From contig JASHWY010000100.1 in NCBI GenBank assembly GCA_030043835.1, forward strand, positions 1-13,124: a stretch of 13,124 bases of DNA. The letters are read 5' to 3'. The position numbers and the translations under genes are program-made. Below, one piece after another: positions 1 through 5,177 of this stretch; positions within the stretch are counted from its first letter, which is position 1, and every line of letters begins with the position of its first letter. Below the pieces are notes generated by a model. The model did not search any database. It was not told the DNA's origin and saw nothing but the letters and a program-made list of their open reading frames with translations. This stretch comes from Thermoplasmata archaeon. GTDB lineage: Archaea > Thermoplasmatota > Thermoplasmata > Lutacidiplasmatales > UBA184.

Positions 1-655
1 CCTCGAGGGCGCGCTTAAAGTCCTGGACCGCAGGCATCGGGTAGATCCCCGAGTCGGTCACGAACGCCATCTGACTGAACTCTTCGCCATCGAGCTTCTC
101 CTCCACGAGGACGCGCCCTCCCTGGAGGAGGAGCGACTTTGCGTAGACGGCACCATCTTTGGGGTCGGTGAAATCGGAGCCCTGGACCCAGACCCCCTTG
201 CCCCCGGTGAGACCGCTTGGCTTCACGACGAACGGACCTTGGAACCGCTCGACCGCTGCGTCGACCTCCTCAATCGTCACCGGGGCGATCCACGTCGGCT
301 GGACGTCAATCCCGTGCCGGCTCAGAAGCTCCCGGCAGAACAGCTTCGACGACTCGATGCGGGCCGCGGCCTGGGAGGGGCCAACGACCGGGATCTGAGC
401 GGCCCGCAACGCGTCCGCGACCCCCGCCGCGAGCGGCGCTTCGGGCCCGATCACGGCGGCGTCGACCCGCTCGTTGCGCGCGAAGGCCACGACGCCTTCG
501 GCGACGGTGGGATCGGTTCGCACGGACTTCACCGCGAGCCGCTCCAGGCCGGGGTTCGCGTTGGTGCTCGCGACGACGATCTCCGCCTCCGCCCGCGCGA
601 GGGTCGCGGCGATCGAGTGTTCGCGCGCCCCGCCGCCCACCACGAGGAACCGCAT
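1..655 (-). CDS. purD: Phosphoribosylamine-glycine ligase (GARS), 3' end cut by window edge
   Basis: This gene encodes the ATP-dependent ligase joining glycine to 5-phosphoribosylamine in de novo purine synthesis (cytosolic, ATP-grasp fold). About 218 N-terminal residues are present out of the usual ~420-440, and the frame stays open to base 1. Translation from the ATG at 655-653 begins MRFLVVGGGAREHS, the N-domain nucleotide-like loop of PurD. It continues with VIGPEAPLAAGVADAL and VGPSQAAARIESSK, then the start of the ATP-grasp domain (PFVVKPSGLTGGKGVWV), VLVEEKLDGEEFSQ and PAVQDFKRALE. The family usually has VVKADGLAAGKGV at the second motif, so GLTGGKGV is a mild variant. The gene is divergent from rpoL across 130 bases. 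A TATA-like ATAATATC (minus strand, 683-690) sits about 31 nt upstream of the ATG, which supports this start. Identity is near certain; only the C-terminal domain is unseen. Confidence 0.94.
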   Translation of the reverse strand, partial: MRFLVVGGGAREHSIAATLARAEAEIVVASTNANPGLERLAVKSVRTDPTVAEGVVAFARNERVDAAVIGPEAPLAAGVADALRAAQIPVVGPSQAAARIESSKLFCRELLSRHGIDVQPTWIAPVTIEEVDAAVERFQGPFVVKPSGLTGGKGVWVQGSDFTDPKDGAVYAKSLLLQGGRVLVEEKLDGEEFSQMAFVTDSGIYPMPAVQDFKRALE

Positions 656-682
656 GGCTCGGGGCTCGAGGAGCCCGGCCGA

Positions 683-690
683 GATATTAT
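683..690 (-). promoter_or_regulatory. TATA-like box for purD
   Basis: Read on the minus strand this is ATAATATC, an AT island in GC-rich DNA, centred about 31 nt before the purD ATG. That spacing predicts a very short leader or none. An imperfect hairpin (GGGCTC at 662-667 against GAGCCC at 671-676) lies between the box and the ATG. The rest of the 130-base divergent spacer shows no other structure. Confidence 0.5.
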
Positions 691-743
691 GGCGTCGGAA
701 CCGCGCCCGCCTTGGGGCCGGAGATAGGCTCCTTTCCGCCACG

Positions 744-752
744 CTTAAGAAG
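744..752 (+). promoter_or_regulatory. TATA-like box for rpoL-kptA
   Basis: CTTAAGAAG is the only AT-rich stretch upstream of rpoL. It is centred about 38 nt before the ATG at 786, so transcription would begin roughly 10-13 nt upstream of the start. The call rests on position and composition only. Confidence 0.4.
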
Positions 753-785
753 AGGGCTTCGGTGGGCCGGCTCTCGAGCCCGCCG

Positions 786-1073
786 ATGGAGCTTCGCGTC
801 GTCGAAAAGGAGCACGACCTCCTCCGCTTGGAGTTCCCGAAGGGCGAGGAGACCCTCCTGATCCCGCTCGTCGAGGCGCTACAAAAGGAGGAGAAGGTCG
901 TCGAGGCCCGCTACTACCTGGGTCACCCGTACTTGGACCGCCCGACGCTGCTCGTGAAGACGAAGGGCGAGAAGCCGCAGCAGGTCCTGAAGCGGGTCTT
1001 GAAGGACCTGACCGACCTCTACGGAGACCTGCTCACCGATTTCGAGAAGAAGGCCGACAAGATCAAGGCCTGA
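786..1073 (+). CDS. rpoL: DNA-directed RNA polymerase subunit L (Rpb11-like)
   Basis: This is a small assembly subunit of archaeal RNA polymerase that dimerises with subunit D, the archaeal counterpart of the alpha dimer or Rpb3-Rpb11. The product is 95 aa, the expected length for RpoL. The N-terminal strand MELRVVEKEHDLLRLEF is followed by an ETLLIPLVEAL helix in place of the usual DHTLxNxLxxxL. The conserved core then reads VEARYYLGHPYLDRPTLLVKT, matching the family pattern (A.Y...HP....P...I.T), and a C-terminal helix follows. The same frame is open far upstream, but the ATG at 786 gives the family-length protein and follows a TATA-like element. kptA starts 15 nt after the stop, so the two are probably co-transcribed. 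The GHT/DHT segment is divergent (GEET), as in some Thermoplasmatota. Confidence 0.9.
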   Translation: MELRVVEKEHDLLRLEFPKGEETLLIPLVEALQKEEKVVEARYYLGHPYLDRPTLLVKTKGEKPQQVLKRVLKDLTDLYGDLLTDFEKKADKIKA

Positions 1074-1087
1074 CGAGGCGCGTCGCG

Positions 1088-1759
1088 ATGCTCAAAGAGT
1101 GCTCCCAGCACGGGTACTTCCGGGCCGACACCTGCCCGGTGTGCGGCCAACCCGGTCGGTTCCTGATGAACGACCGGGAGCTCGACCACCTCGGCCGCGT
1201 CTTGACCGGGATCCTTCGACACTTCCCGGACCGCTACCAGCTCACGATGGACCCGAACGGGTGGGTCTCGCTGCCCCAGATCGTCCGGGCGGTCTCCCAG
1301 AAACACCCTGCCTACCACTGGCTCAGGGTCTCCCACTTGGTCGCGATCGCCGAGACCGATGCGAAGGGGCGCTACGAGGTCCGGGACGACCGGATCCGTG
1401 CCACGTACGGCCACACGCTCGAGATCGAGCTCGACCTCCCGACCGAGAACGTCCCGGACCACCTCTACTACCCGGTCACCGCGGAGGAGGCGGCGATCGT
1501 GCTCGAGGTCGGACTGAAGCCGTCCGACCGCAAGAAGGTCCACCTATCGAAGACCGCGGCCGACGCCCACGCCGCGGGGTCGGTGAGGACCCCCGAACCG
1601 GTGATCCTCGAGGTCGACGCCCAGCGAGCCCGCGACGCAGGGATCGTGATCATGCAGGCCGGCAAGACGGTCTTCTTGACCGATTCGGTGCCGGCCGAGT
1701 TCCTTCGCCGGATCGAGGTGCCGCCGCCGGCCGAGCCCGAATCCGAGCCCGGTCCCTAG
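1088..1759 (+). CDS. kptA: RNA 2'-phosphotransferase (Tpt1/KptA family) with N-terminal zinc ribbon
   Basis: Tpt1/KptA enzymes use NAD+ to remove the 2'-phosphate left at a tRNA splice junction, producing ADP-ribose 1'',2''-cyclic phosphate. The 223-aa product has a Cys5-x2-His8...Cys16-x2-Cys19 zinc-binding element seen in archaeal members. The winged-helix lobe follows with ILRHF (Arg44-His45). The ADP-ribosyltransferase lobe contains IRATYGHT (Arg104), VHLS (His152) and VRTPEPVILEVDA (Arg167). The expected Arg-His-Arg-Arg set is therefore present. The usual LYHGT before the second helix reads LYYPVT (residues 126-131), so the first His of the family's H-H motif is Tyr. A weak GAGGCG lies 7 nt before the ATG. 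The TAG stop shares a CTAG with the stop of the opposing gene (1756-1759). The family call is firm; full activity is less certain because of the His-to-Tyr change. Confidence 0.88.
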   Translation: MLKECSQHGYFRADTCPVCGQPGRFLMNDRELDHLGRVLTGILRHFPDRYQLTMDPNGWVSLPQIVRAVSQKHPAYHWLRVSHLVAIAETDAKGRYEVRDDRIRATYGHTLEIELDLPTENVPDHLYYPVTAEEAAIVLEVGLKPSDRKKVHLSKTAADAHAAGSVRTPEPVILEVDAQRARDAGIVIMQAGKTVFLTDSVPAEFLRRIEVPPPAEPESEPGP

Positions 1760-2382
1760 GCGAACCCATCGTCCGCGACGTTCGATTCGTACTCGGTCAC
1801 GATGTAGACGTTGATCGTGATGTTGCTCCAGAGCGGGTACGGGTTCCCGAAGACGAAGTAGAAGGTGTCGGTGTACGCCGCCGAGTAGAGGATGCGGACT
1901 TCGGGTCCGGGGTTTGGCGACCACTGGGCCGGGCCGGGAAGGCCGCCCGAGGTCAGCACGGCCCACTGGGTCGAGTTGTAGACGGAGAGCGTGACGTTGA
2001 CGCCGGGGGGGTTCACGGCCGAGTAGTTCCCGAGCACGAAATCCCCGCCCGTGATCTCGCCCGAGATCACGGTCGTGTTCCCTGGCCCGAGTGAGTACAT
2101 CCCGGAGGTTGTGAGCGGGTCGGCGGCGACCGGGGGTCCCGAGAGGACCGCCGTGATGATCGAATAGGCGAGCACGAGGCACACCCCGATGACGATCACG
2201 CTTCGTAGCGCCCCGGTCATGTGAATCCTTCGTCGAACCTGGCGAGAAGCGTGGGGGATCTCGGTGGCGGAAAGCGGGGCGTCGGCACCGCAGATCGTGC
2301 ACTTCGCAACTCCCGCGGGAGTGGCGACCCCACAGAACCGGCAAGCCCCCCAGGCACCGGGCTTAGGAGCGGTCTCGGACAC
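1756..2382 (-). CDS. Zinc-ribbon, single-TM protein with sequon-rich outer domain, function unknown
   Basis: I do not recognise a named family. The 208-aa product has three parts. Residues 14-31 form a short zinc ribbon (Cys14-x2-Cys17...Cys28-x2-Cys31). A basic stretch RQVRRR (47-52) precedes one hydrophobic segment (about 60-79, RSVIVIGVCLVLAYSIITAV). A 130-residue beta-rich domain ends near FYFVFGNPYPLWSNITINVY. By the positive-inside pattern the zinc ribbon is cytoplasmic and the C-terminal part outside. That outer part has five N-x-S/T sequons (NTT, NYS, NVT, NST, NIT), suggesting a heavily N-glycosylated surface protein. The FVFxNPYP segment recalls beta-sandwich outer domains of other archaeal membrane proteins, but that is only a resemblance. 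The gene lies 65 nt downstream of the aldehyde dehydrogenase on the same strand and may share its operon. Its stop overlaps that of kptA. Confidence 0.72.
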   Translation of the reverse strand: MSETAPKPGAWGACRFCGVATPAGVAKCTICGADAPLSATEIPHASRQVRRRIHMTGALRSVIVIGVCLVLAYSIITAVLSGPPVAADPLTTSGMYSLGPGNTTVISGEITGGDFVLGNYSAVNPPGVNVTLSVYNSTQWAVLTSGGLPGPAQWSPNPGPEVRILYSAAYTDTFYFVFGNPYPLWSNITINVYIVTEYESNVADDGFA

Positions 2383-2410
2383 GGTCGCCCGGTCCGACCC
2401 CGGCCGCTCC

Positions 2411-2434
2411 CTTTTGGGGTTTCGTACGAACCCC
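2411..2434 (-). promoter_or_regulatory. Near-perfect palindrome beside a TATA-like tract, upstream of the zinc-ribbon gene
   Basis: GGGGTT (2416-2421), one extra T, CGTACG (2423-2428) and AACCCC (2429-2434) form an 18-base palindrome interrupted by a single base. On the minus strand it is followed by CCCAAAAGGG, whose A tract (2412-2415) lies about 31 nt before the ATG at 2382, the spacing seen for other promoters here. The palindrome would occupy the BRE or operator position. A terminator for the upstream aldehyde dehydrogenase gene is less likely because no T tract follows the hairpin. Confidence 0.4.
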
Positions 2435-2447
2435 GGGCGTCGGCCGG

Positions 2448-3926
2448 CTACGGCTTCTTCCTCGCGGCGCCGAGGTGCATGACCACGTTTTTGAGGTGGG
2501 TGTACTGCTCGGCGGCTCGCCTCCCCTGCTCAACGCCGACCCCGCTCGACTTGACGCCCGAGAACGGGGCTTGAGGGAACGTCGTCGGGGCCTCGTTGAC
2601 CACGACCATCCCCGTCTCCAACCGACGGGCGACCGAGTGGGCTATCGCGAGGTCCCGGGTCCAGATCGCGCTCAGAAGACCGTAGGGCGTGTCGTTCGCG
2701 GCCTCGACCGCCTCCTCCGTGTCGGAGAACGACGACACGGCGAGGACAGGGCCGAAGATCTCCTCGCGGGCCGCCCGCGACGCCTTCGGGACGTCCGCGA
2801 GCACGGTGGGACGGAGGAAGTTCCCGTCGGCGAGAGGAGGTTCGGTGACTCGCTCGCCGCCCGCGATGACCCTCGCGCCCATCGAGCGGGCGTCCTCGAC
2901 GTAGCCGAGCACCCGTTCGAGCTGGTCGGAGGAGACGAGCGGTCCCATCTCGACCCCCTCCTCGACCCCGGGGCCCAGCCGGAGCGAGGTGGCGATGCCC
3001 TTTAGCTTCTCAAGGAGCGGGGCACGAAGGCTCTCGTGGACGATGAGCCGAGAGGCGGCCCAGCACATCTGCCCGGCGTTTCCAAAGATGCCGTAACCGA
3101 TCCCTTTCGCGGCGCGCTCCAGGTCGGCGTCCGGGAAGACGATCACCGGTCCCTTGCCGCCGAGCTCGAGCGTGAGCGGAAGGAAGCGGCGGGCCGCGAG
3201 CTCGGCGATCCGCCGACCCACGTCGCCGCTCCCCGTGAACGTCACCGACCGGCAGCGAGGGTCGTCGATGAGCGCCTCGCCCACCTCGTTCCCGTTCCCC
3301 GCGACCACGTTGAGGATCCCGTCCGGGATCCCGGCGCTCTTCGCGAGCCGTGCGAAGGCGATCGCGCTCAGGGGCGTGAGGCTCGCCGGTTTGAGGACGA
3401 CCGCGTTCCCCGCCGCGAGGGCGGGGGCTACCGAACGGATCGAGAGAAGGAGCGGGTAGTTCCACGGGGCGATGTGGACGGTGACCCCGAGGGGCTCGCG
3501 GACCGTAAAGTCGAACCGGGGTCCGGGAACCGGGATGGTCTCTCCTTGAAGCTTGTCGGCGAGGCCCGCGAAGTACTCGAGCGTCCGGACCACGTAGCCG
3601 ATGTCGCCGCGCGATTCGCGGAGCGGCTTTCCCACGTTGCGCGTCTCGAGCCGCGCGAACGTCTCGGCCTCCGATTCGAGGAGGCTCGCGAGGCGTGCGA
3701 GGGCTCGCACGCGCCTTGCCCCGTCGTCGTGCGACCAGTTGGACTCCCGGAACGCCTTCTCGGCGGCCTCCATCGCGGCGTGGGCGTCGTCGCGCGAGGC
3801 GACCGCCGCCCACGCGAGGGGGCGGTTCGTCGCCGGGTCGAGAACCGTTCGTCGTTCGCCCTTCGCGCCCGGCACCTCGCGGCCGCCGATGACGAGGTCG
3901 TACGTCGCTTCGGGAGAGCTCGCCAT
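2448..3926 (-). CDS. NAD(P)-dependent aldehyde dehydrogenase (ALDH superfamily)
   Basis: This enzyme oxidises an aldehyde to the acid using NAD(P)+. Residue numbers here count from the upstream GTG at 3956; subtract 10 for the ATG used. The Rossmann-fold segment has APWNYP (catalytic Asn166), LKPAS (Lys189) and FTGSGDVG (about 240-247). The catalytic general base lies in LELGGKGP (Glu264) and the nucleophile in GNAGQMCWA (Cys298). EEIFGP (398-403) and PFSGVKSSG near the end are also typical. At about 492 aa it has full family length with no missing key residue. I chose ATG 3926 because GATAAG (3956-3961) lies about 32 nt upstream, matching promoter spacing elsewhere. GTG 3956 adds ten residues and cannot be excluded. 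The nearest resemblance is to betaine- or succinate-semialdehyde-type enzymes, but the substrate cannot be read from sequence. It follows the glycosyltransferase gene after 50 nt. Confidence 0.93.
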   Translation of the reverse strand: MASSPEATYDLVIGGREVPGAKGERRTVLDPATNRPLAWAAVASRDDAHAAMEAAEKAFRESNWSHDDGARRVRALARLASLLESEAETFARLETRNVGKPLRESRGDIGYVVRTLEYFAGLADKLQGETIPVPGPRFDFTVREPLGVTVHIAPWNYPLLLSIRSVAPALAAGNAVVLKPASLTPLSAIAFARLAKSAGIPDGILNVVAGNGNEVGEALIDDPRCRSVTFTGSGDVGRRIAELAARRFLPLTLELGGKGPVIVFPDADLERAAKGIGYGIFGNAGQMCWAASRLIVHESLRAPLLEKLKGIATSLRLGPGVEEGVEMGPLVSSDQLERVLGYVEDARSMGARVIAGGERVTEPPLADGNFLRPTVLADVPKASRAAREEIFGPVLAVSSFSDTEEAVEAANDTPYGLLSAIWTRDLAIAHSVARRLETGMVVVNEAPTTFPQAPFSGVKSSGVGVEQGRRAAEQYTHLKNVVMHLGAARKKP

Positions 3927-3955
3927 GGGAACGGGGGTTTTAGCACCCTCGGCCA

Positions 3956-3961
3956 CTTATC
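3956..3961 (-). promoter_or_regulatory. TATA-like GATAAG before the aldehyde dehydrogenase ATG
   Basis: On the minus strand GATAAG lies between the glycosyltransferase stop (3977) and the ATG at 3926, about 32 nt before the latter. It may give the aldehyde dehydrogenase its own promoter, or it may be incidental within an operon. It is the main reason for preferring ATG 3926 over GTG 3956, whose first base falls on this element. Confidence 0.3.
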
Positions 3962-3976
3962 GGTTCGGTTCGCCGT

Positions 3977-5116
3977 TCACGAGGTGGGGTAGGAGCGGCC
4001 CTTCCAGACGACCGGACGCTTCCGCAGGCCCCGGACGAGCGACGTGATCACCAGCACGACGTAGAACCCGACGGCGATGGGATAGAGGAACCCGTAGGCG
4101 GCCGGCACCCCGATCGCTCGAGTGAAGGCGACGTGCTTCCCGAACAGAGCGACCCAGAGAAAGGCACCGAGTCCGGTGAGCCACGGCGTCATCGTCGCGA
4201 GCCCGAGCGGGAGTACGCCGAGCGGGAGGAGGAAGAACCCCACGAGCCCCACGAGGAACGCTGCCTGCCGACCGGCCGAGAAGTCGTTGCCGTGGATGTT
4301 CTTGAGCAGCCCCTCGAACATCTCGGTCCGATCCCGGTACATGCGCGTGCGTCCGAGCTCGGGGGCCCAGGCGACGCGCAGGGTGAGGCCGGCGGCCCGA
4401 TAGCGTCGCGCGATCGCGACGTCCTCCACGATGGCTCCCCGGACCGCCGCGTGGCCTCCCTGGGTCACGTACGTGGCTCGCGGGGTGAGCCAGTACTGGC
4501 CGTTCGCCATCGCGGCGCGCGAGCGAGAGCGGTTCACCCGAGGGGTGCGGAAGTAGGTGATCACCATCTGGACGAAGAACGGGAGCACCACCCGCTCCCA
4601 GACGCCGACCGTGTCGAGCCGTGGGGCGATCGTCACGAGGTCCGCGTGCTCCGACTCGGCCCAGTTGAGCGTCGTCCGCACGGCGGCAGGGTTCGTTCTC
4701 ACGTCCGCGTCGAGGAAGAGGAGCCACTCCCCGTCGGTCGCTTGGGCTCCCGTCCAACACGCCCAGTTCTTGCCGGTCCATCCGGCCGGGAGTGGTGGCT
4801 CCTCGATCCGCCGCACCCGGGGCGCCCGAGCCTCGATGACCGCCCGCGTACCGTCCGTCGATCCCCCGTCGACGACGACGACCTCGAGGTCGGGGTAGTC
4901 CTGGGCGAGGAGGTCGTCGAGCGTCGCGGGAAGGTCCGCTTCCTCGTTGCGGGCCGCGATCACGACGCTGACGCGGGGTCGGCCTGGCCCCGGCGGCTCC
5001 GGAGGGGCGGGAGGAAGGGTCGGCATCTGGGCTGCGAAGAGGAGGGCGACGCCCTGGTACAGGAGCACGACGATCGACGCGGCGACGACGGCGAGGGTCG
5101 CCCAGAGCGCCAGCAT
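3977..5116 (-). CDS. Membrane-associated family 2 glycosyltransferase, CrtQ/HpnB-like
   Basis: This is a GT-A fold glycosyltransferase on the cytoplasmic face of the membrane that probably transfers a sugar to a lipid acceptor. The 379-aa product starts with one hydrophobic segment (about 5-29) and a Pro-rich linker. The catalytic domain has VSVVIAARNEE (49-59), VVVVDGGSTDGT (79-90), GWTGKNWAC (112-120), the metal-binding DAD (136-138), NGQYWLTPR (205-213), GGH (220-222) and ED (231-232). About three C-terminal membrane segments lie between 280 and 360. The closing VVWKGRSYPTS closely resembles the C-terminus I recall for staphylococcal CrtQ (VVEWKGRQYSIS). The GKNWAC and NGQYW motifs are also shared with hopanoid-associated HpnB-type enzymes. 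The acceptor here is unknown. The gene is divergent from hef and has a TATA-like box about 25 nt before the ATG. An aldehyde dehydrogenase gene follows, the pairing seen in diapocarotenoid acid and ester pathways. Confidence 0.88.
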   Translation of the reverse strand: MLALWATLAVVAASIVVLLYQGVALLFAAQMPTLPPAPPEPPGPGRPRVSVVIAARNEEADLPATLDDLLAQDYPDLEVVVVDGGSTDGTRAVIEARAPRVRRIEEPPLPAGWTGKNWACWTGAQATDGEWLLFLDADVRTNPAAVRTTLNWAESEHADLVTIAPRLDTVGVWERVVLPFFVQMVITYFRTPRVNRSRSRAAMANGQYWLTPRATYVTQGGHAAVRGAIVEDVAIARRYRAAGLTLRVAWAPELGRTRMYRDRTEMFEGLLKNIHGNDFSAGRQAAFLVGLVGFFLLPLGVLPLGLATMTPWLTGLGAFLWVALFGKHVAFTRAIGVPAAYGFLYPIAVGFYVVLVITSLVRGLRKRPVVWKGRSYPTS

Positions 5117-5135
5117 CCCTCGCGGTAGCCCGCTC

Positions 5136-5144
5136 GTAATAAAG
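5136..5144. promoter_or_regulatory. AT-rich box shared by the glycosyltransferase and hef promoters
   Basis: GTAATAAAG on the plus strand, CTTTATTAC on the minus, is the only AT-rich stretch in the 61-nt divergent spacer. Its centre is about 25 nt from the glycosyltransferase ATG, ideal for a leaderless minus-strand transcript. It is about 38 nt from the hef ATG, which would give hef a leader of roughly 12 nt. One box may serve both directions. Confidence 0.5.
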
Positions 5145-5147
5145 CTC

Positions 5148-5174
5148 CGGCCGCTCCCGTTAGAGGAGCGGCCG
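5148..5174. repeat. Perfect 10-bp inverted repeat before hef
   Basis: CGGCCGCTCC (5148-5157) and GGAGCGGCCG (5165-5174) are exact reverse complements separated by 7 bases. The right arm ends three bases before the hef ATG and contains GGAG, part of the GAGGAG that could act as the ribosome-binding site. It may be an operator between the divergent genes, or an RNA hairpin masking that site if transcription starts far enough upstream. Confidence 0.6.
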
Positions 5175-5177
5175 ACG

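Noticed and set aside
658..683. Imperfect hairpin just before purD (GGGCTC/GAGCCC)
   Set aside because: It has a six-base stem with a three-base loop and a bulge, in GC-rich DNA where such pairings are frequent; noted with the purD promoter only.
2416..2434. Palindrome read as a terminator for the aldehyde dehydrogenase gene
   Set aside because: On the minus strand it is followed by AAAAGGG with no T tract, and its place beside a TATA-like tract suits an operator better.
2475..3992. Plus-strand open frames opposite the aldehyde dehydrogenase
   Set aside because: They have shadow composition, and the minus strand encodes a full-length ALDH with all catalytic residues.
4133..5128. Plus-strand open frame opposite the glycosyltransferase
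   Set aside because: It is an Arg/Glu/His-rich shadow; the opposite strand has GT2 motifs and membrane segments.
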